DNA of 64,000 nt from Bacillota bacterium (GCA_023415235.1 JAEZLP010000064.1:1-64000), one strand, 5' to 3'. Shown: positions 1-8,526, counted from the first letter of the stretch. Translations and numbers: made by a program. Notes: generated by a model from the sequence alone, not told the origin.

Positions 1-84
1 TTTACCTTTATTCATTCAAATTTCAATGATTATTTAACTTTTCATCTCAACTGTTTTGGGATATTATTTGCTTCTTTGTCTTAA

Positions 85-110
85 ATTGAGAGAGGCCATC
101 TCTCATTTTT
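85..110 (+). terminator. Rho-independent terminator of a gene left of the window
   Basis: A 7-bp stem (TGAGAGA at 87-93 with TCTCTCA at 99-105, 5-nt loop) is followed directly by five T residues. It reads as a terminator on the + strand. No gene precedes it inside the window, so it probably ends a transcript that starts before base 1. Confidence 0.55.
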
Positions 111-112
111 CA

Positions 113-431
113 TTTTGAGACAGCCCCTTTTTTGGGTTCTACAATAATGTGGCGTACGTTTAGTAACATATTTTTAACTAAGTTGTTAAGGAATTAAGCC
201 GGATCCGAGGGAGTTCAACACTCTTAATACTAGTTTTTTCAAAAGTATTGACGTTATTACTATGAGACTGAAGGTCATTATCATCACTTAATGAGTTATT
301 TATTTAAATAGATTGACGATAAACCTATGAAAATAGTAAAAGCTAACCAATAGTTAACTCTTAAATTATATTTATTTAAGTATTTCCTGGGCACTTCCTT
401 CTGTGATGATTCTCTGTGTATATTAGTATCC
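113..431. other. AT-rich intergenic stretch, no gene seen
   Basis: About 320 bases with strong AT bias, stops in all frames and no ORF with a ribosome binding site. I see no RNA gene, repeat or convincing promoter here. It lies downstream of the minus-strand Cys-rich gene at 432-779 and should include that gene's 3' untranslated region. Confidence 0.5.
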
Positions 432-779
432 TTATTTTCCTTTTTTCAATATAATACGATTCTTCTTCTCTTCACTGCAACTAGTGCATGGAGAATAATT
501 CGTTAATGATCCTTCTGTTAATCTGGAAATTCCATAAAGTCTCTCATTTACCATATCCCAAAAGCAATATGGAAGATGATCACGGTGTCCTCTATGGATT
601 GTTACACATTCATAACAGTTGCCGTGGTGACAACAAGCCTCCTTACATGGACAATGATCAGCACCGCTATCTTTAACCTGTTTTAAAAACTCCAGCTTCA
701 TTTGATGAGCTTCCCGCTTAAATCCCTGTGAATCAAGCTCCTGTTGCTTCCTAGCCAACTCATTGTTGTCAATTATCAT
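432..779 (-). CDS. Small cysteine/histidine-rich putative metal-binding protein
   Basis: A 115-residue soluble protein of unknown function. The first ~35 residues look helical and charged. The middle holds a dense Cys/His block (CPCKEACCHHGNCYEC, then HRGHRDHLPYC), and a CxxC pair (CTSC) lies near the C terminus. This spacing suggests structural Zn or Fe binding, although no named family was recognised with certainty; short proteins with such blocks are common as hypotheticals in Clostridia. The ATG at 779 has a strong upstream GGAGGGG Shine-Dalgarno, which supports it as a real gene. It is transcribed alone and diverges from the spoIIA operon. There is no signal peptide or membrane segment. 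Confidence 0.7.
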   Translation of the reverse strand: MIIDNNELARKQQELDSQGFKREAHQMKLEFLKQVKDSGADHCPCKEACCHHGNCYECVTIHRGHRDHLPYCFWDMVNERLYGISRLTEGSLTNYSPCTSCSEEKKNRIILKKGK

Positions 780-959
780 CTCTTCCCCTCCAGCAGACCA
801 TCGTTAAACTATTGTTTAATTATTTTATCATTTTAGAATAATAATGTCACTAACTAATGAAGAAAACGCGGGCAAGTAAAACATTCTTCGCTATTTCTCA
901 ATTGGTTGATTAGCGGATTTTCGACAAAACTAGAACCAAATCCCCCGAATTTCTCAAAG

Positions 960-985
960 ACAGGAAGAGGACAAGCCTGTATAAT
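960..985 (+). promoter_or_regulatory. Candidate promoter of the spoIIA operon
   Basis: TATAAT at 980-985 sits 21 bases before spoIIAA, with an AGGAAGA element at 962-968 about 11 bases upstream. In Bacillus this operon is read by sigma-H (AGGA-type -35). The AGGAAGA box is near that consensus, but the -10 looks more like sigma-A. The sigma class is therefore open. Confidence 0.35.
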
Positions 986-1006
986 GGAGCAGAGGGGGGT
1001 TTTTAT

Positions 1007-1384
1007 ATGCAGATAGAATTTGAAATGACCGACGATATTTTGATTGCAGATCTGGACGGAGAGCTGGATCATCATACTTCGACTGTTGTTAGAGAAGAGA
1101 TTGACAAAACAGTGGAAGCCTTTCATTCTAAACATCTCATCTTCAACTTTCAAAAAGTAACCTTCATGGACAGTTCAGGTATCGGCGTTATTATGGGCCG
1201 GTACAATAAGATCTCACAATTGGGAGGCAGGCTGGTAATCACGGGCTGCAATGAATATATTGACAGAATTCTGGATATGGCGGGGATCTATACCATAGCC
1301 GACAGAGTAGGTACTGTTGCTGGGTCCATAGAAAAGATTAAGTTAGAATCGAAAGATGAGGAGGCGGAAAGCGGCAATGAATAA
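1007..1384 (+). CDS. spoIIAA: Anti-sigma F factor antagonist SpoIIAA
   Basis: A 125-residue STAS-domain protein and the first gene of the sigma-F operon. Unphosphorylated SpoIIAA binds SpoIIAB and frees sigma F in the forespore; SpoIIAB inactivates it by phosphorylating a serine. The phosphorylation motif FMDSSGIG is intact, and Ser57 corresponds to Ser58 of the Bacillus protein. Length and gene order match the family, except for an acidic ~10-residue C-terminal tail. The start has an AGAGGGGGG ribosome site 6-7 bases upstream. It overlaps spoIIAB by 8 bases, so the two are translationally coupled. The gene marks the organism as an endospore former. Confidence 0.95.
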   Translation: MQIEFEMTDDILIADLDGELDHHTSTVVREEIDKTVEAFHSKHLIFNFQKVTFMDSSGIGVIMGRYNKISQLGGRLVITGCNEYIDRILDMAGIYTIADRVGTVAGSIEKIKLESKDEEAESGNE

Positions 1385-1835
1385 GAATCATGAAAAAGAT
1401 AAAATAAGGAACAAAATGAAGCTTTCATTTGTAAATCGTTCTGAAAATGAAAGCTTTGCCCGGGTGGCGGTGGCGGCATTCGCAGCTCCTCTGGATCCTA
1501 CCGTCGAGGAATTGACGGAGATCAAGACCGCAGTCTCGGAAGCTGTGAGCAACGCAATCATTCATGCCTACGAGGAAGACGAGGAGGGTATGGTTACGGT
1601 GGAATGCATGATTGAGAATGACGGAAGAATTACAATTATTGTATCGGACAGCGGGATCGGGATCGCGGATGTGGAATTGGCGAGGGAACCTCTTTATACT
1701 TCAAAGCCTGGTGAGGAGCGCTCCGGAATGGGATTTACCGTAATGGAAAGCTTTATGGACAAACTGGAAGTGGAATCCACTCCCGGGGAAGGCACCAGAG
1801 TAACTATGATTAAGAATCTGGATTATATCTTATGA
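1377..1835 (+). CDS. spoIIAB: Anti-sigma F factor, serine kinase SpoIIAB
   Basis: A 152-residue GHKL (Bergerat-fold) kinase that binds and inhibits sigma F and phosphorylates SpoIIAA. The N box EAVSNAIIHAY (E55, N59), the G1 motif DSGIGI (~91-96) and the ATP-lid segment with ERSGMGFTVM (~113-123) are all present. The start is set at ATG 1377, inside the end of spoIIAA, with AGGAGG at 1359-1364, which is a slightly long spacing. An in-frame ATG at 1356 lies upstream of that site and is unlikely. ATG 1416, preceded by AAGGAA, would give a protein nearer the Bacillus length. The stop overlaps the sigF start (ATGA). Confidence 0.94.
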   Translation: MNKNHEKDKIRNKMKLSFVNRSENESFARVAVAAFAAPLDPTVEELTEIKTAVSEAVSNAIIHAYEEDEEGMVTVECMIENDGRITIIVSDSGIGIADVELAREPLYTSKPGEERSGMGFTVMESFMDKLEVESTPGEGTRVTMIKNLDYIL

Positions 1836-2563
1836 GCTCAAATTATGTGACAAGAAATAAAGAGGATACATACGAGCTGATCGACCTGGCGAAAAAAGGA
1901 GACGAATGGGCCAGAGAGGAATTGATCAGGCAAAACACCGGACTGGTCAAGAATATTGCCTTGAAATTCATCGGAACAGGCTATGAACTGGACGATCTTC
2001 TGCAAATAGGCTATATCGGACTCCTAAAGGCTGTAGATAGGTTTAACAGTGATTATGGCGTCATGTTTTCCACCTATGCCGTTCCAATGATCCTAGGAGA
2101 AATCCGGCGTTATCTTCGTGACGACGGAAGGATCAAGGTTGGAAGACAGGTAAAACAGGACATCAAAAACATGAAGCATTGGCAGGAGTCCTTTTACAAT
2201 GAACATGGAAGATATCCGAGGGTGAGCGAACTCGCTGAGCTGATGGAGATGGAACAGGAGCAGATACTGAATCTGATGGAAGCAAGCGATGCTCTGACCA
2301 ACCTGGAAAGCCTGGATGATCCGGATCGGCTGGAACGACAGGGAAAAGAGCTGTACATGGACACAGAGCAGCGGAATGTCGACATGATCCATCTGAAAAG
2401 CATGATAGGAAAGCTTTCAAACAAGGAGAGACAGATTATCGTGCTGAGGTACTTCAAGGATATGACACAGCAGCAGGTTGCAGGAATGATGGGAATTTCC
2501 CAGGTGCAGGTATCACGGATCGAGAAGAAAATCCTGGCTGTTCTGAGAGCTGAAATAGAATAA
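1832..2563 (+). CDS. sigF: RNA polymerase sporulation sigma factor F
   Basis: A 243-residue sigma-70-family factor and the first compartment-specific sigma of the forespore. Region 2 (DDLLQIGYIGLLKAVDRFN, about residues 55-75) and the region 4 helix-turn-helix (TQQQVAGMMGISQVQVSRIE, about 210-230) are clear. It is translationally coupled to spoIIAB through an ATGA overlap. In this position after spoIIAA-spoIIAB it is SigF rather than SigG or SigE. The transcript ends at the hairpin just after the stop codon. Targets in this window probably include spoVA-type or coat genes, although no convincing sigma F or G promoter could be picked out upstream of them. Confidence 0.95.
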   Translation: MSSNYVTRNKEDTYELIDLAKKGDEWAREELIRQNTGLVKNIALKFIGTGYELDDLLQIGYIGLLKAVDRFNSDYGVMFSTYAVPMILGEIRRYLRDDGRIKVGRQVKQDIKNMKHWQESFYNEHGRYPRVSELAELMEMEQEQILNLMEASDALTNLESLDDPDRLERQGKELYMDTEQRNVDMIHLKSMIGKLSNKERQIIVLRYFKDMTQQQVAGMMGISQVQVSRIEKKILAVLRAEIE

Positions 2564-2600
2564 AAGAGCGCAGTGAAAAAGAATCAACTGCGCTTTTTTA
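2564..2600 (+). terminator. Terminator of the spoIIA operon
   Basis: Stem AGCGCAGT (2567-2574) pairs with ACTGCGCT (2587-2594), is extended by A-T pairs, and is followed by a T run. It closes the spoIIAA-spoIIAB-sigF transcript. Confidence 0.85.
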
Positions 2601-2601
2601 T

Positions 2602-2958
2602 TATGAGAAAATATCGCGGAAAGCGATATTGACGGATCCACTTTTTAACGGAATTATCGGCCATAAGCAATAATGGTAATAATGGTAAATTGGTACTTAT
2701 GGAACATGCTCAAAATAACCAAAAAATTCATAACGTTTTTCCACAAATCAACGCGGGACAAAATAGTTGAAACATCTGAATTTTCAGTCTATTTGGCGTA
2801 TTTCTATGTTTGAAAAAAAACATAGAAATCTATCAAGAAAAGGTTGCAAATTCACCAAAAATGTAGTTTACTGATAATGTATAATGTTATTTTTGTAACA
2901 ATGCGGGTCATAATATTTTCAAAAGAGACGTGATAAATTTAATTTAAGGAGGCTTAAC
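2602..2958 (+). promoter_or_regulatory. bcd-etfBA control region with a 12-bp perfect inverted repeat
   Basis: A 357-base non-coding region. It holds a perfect inverted repeat (ATTTCTATGTTT at 2800-2811 and AAACATAGAAAT at 2818-2829, 6-base A-rich loop). Further on are tandem TG-preceded -10-like elements (GATAAT 2873-2878 and TATAAT 2880-2885) and the AAGGAGG site before bcd. No good -35 stands 17 bases upstream; TTCACC at 2851-2856 is the closest. The repeat lies roughly 50 bases upstream of the -10, where an activator or repressor could bind. It is not a Rex-type site as I know that consensus. Confidence 0.45.
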
Positions 2959-4104
2959 ATGAACTTTCAATTAACGAAAGAACAAGAGTTGGTAAGAAAA
3001 ATGGTAAGAGAGTTTGCTGTTAATGAAGTGGAGCCGATTGCCGCTGAAATTGACAAAGAACACAGATTCCCTGTCGAAAATGTTAAAAAGATGGGCGAAT
3101 ACGGATTACTCGGAGTGCCATTTCCAACAGAACTGGGCGGCGCAGGCGGAGACCACATTTCATATGCGATCACAGTAGAAGAATTGTCAAGAGTATGTGC
3201 GTCAACAGGTGTAATCTGCTCTGCTCATACATCCCTCTGCGTATGGCCGATCTGGGCTTGGGGTACAGAGGAACAGAAGCAGAAATACATGATTCCCCTT
3301 GCAAAGGGAGAAAAGCTTGGCGCTTTCGGCTTGACCGAACCAAACGCAGGAACCGATGCCGGCGGACAGCAGACCAGAGCCGTTGACATGGGAGACCACT
3401 GGCTGTTGAACGGCGCCAAGGTGTTTATTACAAACGGAGGTTATGCAGATACCTTTGTTGTAATGGCTATGACAGATAAATCAAAGGGAACCAGAGGCGG
3501 AATCAGCGCCTTTATCGTGGAAAAAGGCTTTGAAGGATTCTCCATCGGAAAGACTGAAGACAAGATGGGTATCTGTGCTTCCTCAACGACTGAATTGATT
3601 TTCCAGAACTGTAAAGTTCCGAAGGAAAACCTGCTCGGAAAGGTTGGTGACGGCTTTAAAGTAGCTATGTCAACACTTGACGGCGGCCGTATCGGAATTG
3701 CATCTCAGGCGCTTGGAATTGCGCAGGGTGCGTTTGATGTAACCGTTGAATATATGAAGTCCAGAAAACAATTTGGAAAGAAGCTTTCTCAGATGGAAGC
3801 CTTACAGTTTGATATTGCCGAGATGAAAACCAGAATAGAAGCTGCCAGGCTGCTGATTTACAAGGCTGCCGATATGAAGGACAAGCATCTTCCATATGGT
3901 CCTGCTTCTGCAATGGCTAAACTGTTCGCTGCGGAAACTGCAATGTACGTAACCACCAAAGCTGTTCAGCTTCACGGCGGATACGGATACACGAAGGATT
4001 ATCCGGTTGAAAGAATGATGAGAGACGCTAAGATCACTGAAATCTATGAAGGAACATCCGAGGTTCAGAAGATCGTTATCGCAGCATCAGTCTTTGGTAA
4101 ATAA
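2959..4104 (+). CDS. bcd: Short-chain acyl-CoA dehydrogenase (butyryl-CoA dehydrogenase)
   Basis: A 381-residue FAD enzyme that reduces crotonyl-CoA to butyryl-CoA. It has the full acyl-CoA dehydrogenase layout: N-terminal helical domain, middle beta domain with the FAD-contacting GLTEPNAGTDA motif (~125-135), and C-terminal helical domain. The catalytic base is Glu364 in IYEGTSEVQ, the position used by short-chain enzymes. The AAGGAGG site lies 7 bases before the ATG. It is followed at 21 bases by etfB and then etfA, the arrangement of clostridial Bcd-EtfAB complexes that couple crotonyl-CoA reduction by NADH to ferredoxin reduction. Unlike many butyrate producers, the cluster lacks thl, hbd and crt. 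That fits crotonyl-CoA arriving from the 4-hydroxybutyrate route encoded at 32-37 kb. Confidence 0.93.
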   Translation: MNFQLTKEQELVRKMVREFAVNEVEPIAAEIDKEHRFPVENVKKMGEYGLLGVPFPTELGGAGGDHISYAITVEELSRVCASTGVICSAHTSLCVWPIWAWGTEEQKQKYMIPLAKGEKLGAFGLTEPNAGTDAGGQQTRAVDMGDHWLLNGAKVFITNGGYADTFVVMAMTDKSKGTRGGISAFIVEKGFEGFSIGKTEDKMGICASSTTELIFQNCKVPKENLLGKVGDGFKVAMSTLDGGRIGIASQALGIAQGAFDVTVEYMKSRKQFGKKLSQMEALQFDIAEMKTRIEAARLLIYKAADMKDKHLPYGPASAMAKLFAAETAMYVTTKAVQLHGGYGYTKDYPVERMMRDAKITEIYEGTSEVQKIVIAASVFGK

Positions 4105-4124
4105 GAGAGAAGGAGGACATTAAA

Positions 4125-4925
4125 ATGGCATTTAGAATTATTGTCTGCGCCAAGCAGGTTCCAGATACGAACGAAATCAAGATTGATCCGGTGAAAAAGA
4201 CTTTAATCAGAGAAGGCGTTCCGAGCATCTTAAATCATGACGATGCGAATGCTCTGGAAGAAGCCTTGAAAATAAAAGATATGTACCCCGATACCCATGT
4301 TACTGTTGTGACAATGGGCCCCCCCCAGGCAAAGGACATGCTGATGGAATGTCTGGCTATGGGAGCAGACGAGGGAGTTCTGGTAAGCGACAGAGCCGTT
4401 GGCGGCTCCGATACATGGGCTACTTCCAACGCCCTTGCTGCTGCTATTCATAAGCTGGGAGTTCCCGACCTTCTGTTTGCAGGACGTCAGGCGATTGACG
4501 GAGACACTGCCCAGGTTGGTCCGCAGCTGGCTGAAAAGCTTGGATTGCCTCAGGTTACGTATGTAACTGAATTTAAAATCGATAAAAATATGAAGGATAT
4601 CACTGTAAAGAGAGCCATGGAAGACGGTTATGAACTGATCAAAATCCAGACTCCCTGCATGCTGACAGCGATCAAGGAACTGAACACGCCAAGATACATG
4701 TCCATTAACGGAATCTTCGGCCTGAAGAACAAGGAAATCAAGGTATGGAATGCTAAGGACATCGAAGTAGATCTTGCTACCGTCGGCCTTGATGCTTCTC
4801 CGACAAACGTTTATCGTTCATTTACTCCGGCTCCGAAAGGAAAGGGCATAATGATCGAGGCGGACACAGAAAAAGAAGCTGCACAGAAGCTTTTAATCAA
4901 TTTAAAAGCTAAGCATGTAATTTAA
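4125..4925 (+). CDS. etfB: Electron transfer flavoprotein beta subunit
   Basis: A 266-residue ETF beta subunit that partners EtfA and delivers electrons to Bcd. The family features are clear: an N-terminal VCAKQVPDT strand, NHDDANALEEALKI (~37-50), and VTMGPPQAKDML (~63-74), which is the nucleotide loop. DGDTAQVGPQLAEKLGLPQVT (~125-145) is also present. Bifurcating ETFs bind a second FAD in the beta subunit. The sequence context (bcd-etfB-etfA in an anaerobe) favours that class, but I cannot prove it by eye. The ribosome site is AAGGAGG, 11 bases before the ATG. Confidence 0.93.
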   Translation: MAFRIIVCAKQVPDTNEIKIDPVKKTLIREGVPSILNHDDANALEEALKIKDMYPDTHVTVVTMGPPQAKDMLMECLAMGADEGVLVSDRAVGGSDTWATSNALAAAIHKLGVPDLLFAGRQAIDGDTAQVGPQLAEKLGLPQVTYVTEFKIDKNMKDITVKRAMEDGYELIKIQTPCMLTAIKELNTPRYMSINGIFGLKNKEIKVWNAKDIEVDLATVGLDASPTNVYRSFTPAPKGKGIMIEADTEKEAAQKLLINLKAKHVI

Positions 4926-4943
4926 TAAGGAGGAGGAATTGAA

Positions 4944-6227
4944 ATGGCAATTGTAGTTATTAAAGATAAATGTAAGGGCTGCAAATTATGTATTAAGGCT
5001 TGCCCGTTCGAAGCGATCGATATGGATGGCAAACTGGCTGTGATCAATGAAAAATGTACTGCCTGCAACCAGTGTATCCCTGCCTGCAAATTCGACGCGA
5101 TTGAAAAGACAGAAGATGCAAAGGGCCCTGTAGATCTTTCCGCATATAAAAATGTTTGGGTTTATGCCGAACAGAGAAGTGGAAAGCTGCTGAACGTTGC
5201 TCTTGAACTGATCGGAGAAGGACGCAGACTTTCAAGAGAAATCGGCGACGATGCCAAGGTATGCGCATTGCTCGTAGGAAACAACATCGAGCATCTGGCA
5301 AAGGAATGCTATGAATACGGCGCTGACTCCGTTTACTTGATTGAGGATCCGCTTCTTGAAAATTACACGACTGACGGATATACCAAGGTTATCGTAGATG
5401 CGGTTGAAGAATACAAGCCTGAAATCGTAATCTACGGAGCTACCCATATCGGAAGAGACCTTGCACCAAGAGTAGCGGCTAGACTCAACACTGGTCTGAC
5501 AGCTGACTGTACAAGACTGGACGTTAAGGTTTCCAGCTACATCGATTATGCCGTAAAGAATACTACCTTGGATGTATCTTCGCTGGATCCGAACTCCGAT
5601 GACAAGGGTCTGAAGCAGACTCGTCCTGCCTTCGGTGGAAATTTGATGGCCACGATTATTTGTCCGAAGACAAGACCTCAGATGTCTACCGTAAGACCCG
5701 GAGTTATGCAGAAGAGAGAGAGAAATGTCGGCGCAACCGGTGAGCTAGTAAAGGTTAAGCCTTCTATTTCCAAGAACGATATCAGAATTGAAATCCTTGA
5801 TATCGTGAAATCCGCCAAGGAAATTGTATCCCTGACCGATGCCGAAATCATCTGTTCCGGCGGACGTGGTCTGGGAGATCCTTCCGGGTTTGAACTGATC
5901 AAGAAGTTTGCCGATAAGGTTGGCGGTGTTGTCGGTTCCTCCAGAGCGGCTGTTGACGCTGGTTGGATCGACCATTCGCACCAGGTTGGACAGACAGGAA
6001 CCACCGTTAAGCCAAAGATTTACTTTGCTTGCGGAATCTCCGGCGCAATTCAGCATCTGGCAGGAATGCAGACTTCGGATATCATCGTTGCCATTAATAA
6101 AGATCCGGACGCTCCGATCTTTGAAGTTGCCGATTACGGCATCGTTGGCGATCTGTACAAGGTAATTCCGCAGATTATCGAGCAGTGGGACGACGCAGAA
6201 GCTCTGTACGACGCTTCCACAAAATAA
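4944..6227 (+). CDS. etfA: Electron transfer flavoprotein alpha subunit fused to a 2[4Fe-4S] ferredoxin domain
   Basis: A 427-residue ETF alpha subunit with an extra N-terminal ferredoxin domain. Residues 1-60 carry two 4Fe-4S motifs (CKGCKLCIKACP and CTACNQCIPACK). Residues ~70-250 are the ETF nucleotide-binding half, and ~290-427 the FAD domain with SRAAVDAGWI, QVGQTGTTVKPKIYFACGIS and the ETF-alpha signature ending AINKDPDAPIF. Most ETF alpha subunits are ~320-340 residues. The fused ferredoxin resembles CarE of Acetobacterium and LctC-type subunits, where it is thought to carry electrons to or from the bifurcating flavin. It ends 33 bases before a strong terminator, so bcd-etfB-etfA form one transcript. 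Confidence 0.93.
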   Translation: MAIVVIKDKCKGCKLCIKACPFEAIDMDGKLAVINEKCTACNQCIPACKFDAIEKTEDAKGPVDLSAYKNVWVYAEQRSGKLLNVALELIGEGRRLSREIGDDAKVCALLVGNNIEHLAKECYEYGADSVYLIEDPLLENYTTDGYTKVIVDAVEEYKPEIVIYGATHIGRDLAPRVAARLNTGLTADCTRLDVKVSSYIDYAVKNTTLDVSSLDPNSDDKGLKQTRPAFGGNLMATIICPKTRPQMSTVRPGVMQKRERNVGATGELVKVKPSISKNDIRIEILDIVKSAKEIVSLTDAEIICSGGRGLGDPSGFELIKKFADKVGGVVGSSRAAVDAGWIDHSHQVGQTGTTVKPKIYFACGISGAIQHLAGMQTSDIIVAINKDPDAPIFEVADYGIVGDLYKVIPQIIEQWDDAEALYDASTK

Positions 6228-6260
6228 ATAACCGTTCCGTGATATAAGATCATAAAGCTT

Positions 6261-6296
6261 AAAATCCCATCGCCGAAATGAGCGATGGGATTTTTT
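6261..6296 (+). terminator. Terminator of bcd-etfBA
   Basis: A 13-bp stem (arms at 6261-6273 and 6282-6294) with an 8-base loop and a T run to 6296. The A-rich 5' flank means it can also act on the converging minus-strand transcript from buk. Confidence 0.9.
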
Positions 6297-6313
6297 CGCG
6301 CTGTCTTGCTACT

Positions 6314-6706
6314 TTACTTTTCTCTTACTTTGCTTTTCTTTTCTGTTTGTTTTACATTGTTTTCCATGGTTCGGTATAAGGTGATTTCCTTTACAAGAGC
6401 AAGGGGGAGGGGGCTGCTGTTTGGAAACTGGATCGCTCCCTTGCTGCTTGTAAAATCCCCAAGCCTGTTCTTAAACTGTTCAATTCCGCTGGGCCCCGGA
6501 TAGAACCCGATGTGGTTTTTATGCGCTGCAAAATGCACTAAATTTCCGTTCAAAGTAAAGGTCGGCATTCCCCAACTGATCTTTTCGCCGGCTTCCGGCG
6601 CTGCTTCCTTTATTGTTTCTCTCAGCGAATTAAGGCGTGTCTGAATCTCAGGCGCGAATTGGTCAATATATTCATCGATTGATGATGCGGGTTTCCTTTT
6701 TTCCAT
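6314..6706 (-). CDS. DUF1801 / YdhG-like domain protein
   Basis: A 130-residue soluble protein of the DUF1801 (YdhG/YdeI) fold. Recognisable features are the N-terminal SIDEYIDQF segment, the LRETIKEAAPEAGEKISWGMPTF core (about residues 28-50) and HFAAHKNHIGFYPGP (~58-72). The family is related to bacterial frataxin-like iron chaperones, but the cellular role is not settled. The last ~20 residues are lysine-rich. It lies 46 bases downstream of buk on the same strand and may be cotranscribed. The ATG has AAGGAG upstream. There is no evident functional link to the acid kinase. Confidence 0.8.
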   Translation of the reverse strand: MEKRKPASSIDEYIDQFAPEIQTRLNSLRETIKEAAPEAGEKISWGMPTFTLNGNLVHFAAHKNHIGFYPGPSGIEQFKNRLGDFTSSKGAIQFPNSSPLPLALVKEITLYRTMENNVKQTEKKSKVREK

Positions 6707-6752
6707 ATTTTACTCCTTGGTTCGCAATTTATCGTTTGTATTGTTTGGCTTG

Positions 6753-7820
6753 TTAATCTGTGAAGATAGAAGGGAGCTCCTCTCCGCGAAGGATTCTCAG
6801 GGCTCCGAAGGCCAATGCCTCCATTTCCACCTCTCCGGGCATGACCTCCACTGGAGCGATAAATTTGACTCTCTCCGTGATCATTCCAGTCATCATTTCG
6901 GAGAAAGCCATTCCGCCGGTGAGTATGATATAATCGATCTCCCCGTTTAATACAGGAGCCATTTCGGCAATCCCCTTGGCGATCTGATAGGCTTCCGCCT
7001 CATAGATCAATTTTGCTCTGTCGTTTCCTTCCGAAATCATCTTTTCCACCAGCCTGCAATCATGTGTGCCAAGATGGGCCTTGATTCCGCCCATACCGCG
7101 GATTTTTCTGACCATTTCCCTTCTCGTGTATTGTCCCGAGTAACACAGATCGACAATATAGAGCAGTGGAAGGCTACCGGTTCGTTCCGGCGAAAAAGGA
7201 CCGGCGTCATCTCCTATGGCGTCGACGATTTTGCCTTTTTCATGGATTCCGATTGAAATGCCGCCGCCGAGATGGGCCACAATCAGATTCAAATCCTCGT
7301 AGTGCTTGCCGTATTTTTCCGCTACCTTTCGGCCCATTGCCTTGGAATTGAGCACATGGCACTGGCTGTGACGCAGAAATTCCGGAATGCCCGTTATCAT
7401 GGCAATTTCCTTAAACTCATGAGAGGACACGGAATCATAGATATATGCGGGTACTCCCAGCGGCTCTGCGATGCTGTCGGCAAGAAGGGCGCCCAGATTG
7501 GATGCATGGGGAGATAGATTTCCACTGAGAATGACGTTTTTCAGCTTTTCATTGACAAGATAACCTCCGGCATTTACCGGTGGAAGCAGACCTCCCCGGC
7601 CAACCACGGCGCTGAGGGACTGCAGAGAAATCTGATGCTTGTTCAGGATTGAACGGATCACCTCTAAACGGAAATCCAACTGGCCCAGAATATCCGATAA
7701 GCCTGCAAAATCTTCATCTGAATGTTCTGCCTGCTCAAAAAAGATGAGTTGCTCGTCCTGGTACAGAGCAATTTTTGTTGAAGTCGAGCCAGGATTGATC
7801 GCCAGAATGTTGTATGACAT
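6753..7820 (-). CDS. buk: Butyrate (branched-chain acid) kinase
   Basis: A 355-residue ASKHA-fold acyl kinase that converts butyryl phosphate plus ADP to butyrate plus ATP. It has the N-terminal phosphate loop NPGSTSTK (9-16) and GRGGLLPPV (~94-102). Also present are SHEFKEIAMITGIPEF (~133-150), HLGGGISIGIH (~188-198) and a C-terminal ILTGGMAFSE. Length matches butyrate kinases rather than ~400-residue acetate kinases. No phosphotransbutyrylase gene is adjacent, so the substrate could also be isobutyrate or isovalerate from amino acid fermentation. The ribosome site AAGGAG precedes ATG 7820. Confidence 0.9.
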   Translation of the reverse strand: MSYNILAINPGSTSTKIALYQDEQLIFFEQAEHSDEDFAGLSDILGQLDFRLEVIRSILNKHQISLQSLSAVVGRGGLLPPVNAGGYLVNEKLKNVILSGNLSPHASNLGALLADSIAEPLGVPAYIYDSVSSHEFKEIAMITGIPEFLRHSQCHVLNSKAMGRKVAEKYGKHYEDLNLIVAHLGGGISIGIHEKGKIVDAIGDDAGPFSPERTGSLPLLYIVDLCYSGQYTRREMVRKIRGMGGIKAHLGTHDCRLVEKMISEGNDRAKLIYEAEAYQIAKGIAEMAPVLNGEIDYIILTGGMAFSEMMTGMITERVKFIAPVEVMPGEVEMEALAFGALRILRGEELPSIFTD

Positions 7821-8001
7821 ATAATTATTTCTCCTTTTGGTTCACTTGGGCATTCCATACAATTGGTATTATTTCACAGCTGTAATCGTTTTACAATAGC
7901 ATAACAGATATATTCTACCACGAAAAATTCAGTATAACCGGAATATGAGATAAATTATTTCACTGAGAGTGGTAACAATATGAAAGGAAGGAGGCTGAGT
8001 C

Positions 8002-8517
8002 ATGGCGAATAAAAAACATACAAAGTCAAATAAACCACAGACAATGACAAATAACCAACAGGAAGGACAAAAAAAACCGAAAAAAGAAGTAACGAAGCAG
8101 TACGAACAGTATGTAAAACAGTTTACCCCGAAGCCGAAATATTTTTCAAACAGCATCAAAGCATTTGTGGTCGGTGGCCTGATCTGCATGGCTGCTCTTT
8201 ATATACAGAATCTTTTTATGGATCGGGGAATGAGTGAAAAGGACGCCGGTACGGCTGTGACGGTGCTGCTGGTGTGCATCGCCCAGTTGTTGACTGGATT
8301 CGGCGTGTTCGACAGTCTTGGAAAATATGCAGGCGCGGGAGTGTTTGTACCAATCACCGGATTTGCAAATTCTATGGTGGCGCCGGCAATCGAGTATAAA
8401 AAAGAAGGACCTGTCCTGGGGGTAGGAGCGAAACTCTTCAGCCTTGCCGGTCCGGTATTGGTGTGCGGTATTACAGCAGGAACCTTGATTGGTTTAATCT
8501 ATTATCTTGTGAAATAG
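8002..8517 (+). CDS. spoVAC: Stage V sporulation protein AC
   Basis: A 171-residue membrane protein of the SpoVA channel, which moves Ca-dipicolinic acid into the forespore and releases it at germination. A ~50-residue Lys/Gln-rich cytoplasmic N terminus precedes four hydrophobic segments (about 52-72, 84-104, 112-130 and 143-168). The family motif GFGVFDSLGKYAGAGVFVP and FANSMVAPAIEYKKEG are intact. SpoVAC is considered the mechanosensitive pore subunit. The start has GGAGG upstream. It is the first gene of a tight spoVAC-spoVAD-spoVAE operon. I could not identify a convincing sigma-G promoter. Confidence 0.93.
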   Translation: MANKKHTKSNKPQTMTNNQQEGQKKPKKEVTKQYEQYVKQFTPKPKYFSNSIKAFVVGGLICMAALYIQNLFMDRGMSEKDAGTAVTVLLVCIAQLLTGFGVFDSLGKYAGAGVFVPITGFANSMVAPAIEYKKEGPVLGVGAKLFSLAGPVLVCGITAGTLIGLIYYLVK

Positions 8518-8526
8518 GAGGAGCAA

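Noticed and set aside
7921..8001. A sigma-G promoter before spoVAC
   Set aside because: GTATA and GAATA elements exist, but no CATNNTA-type -10 at the right spacing could be found.
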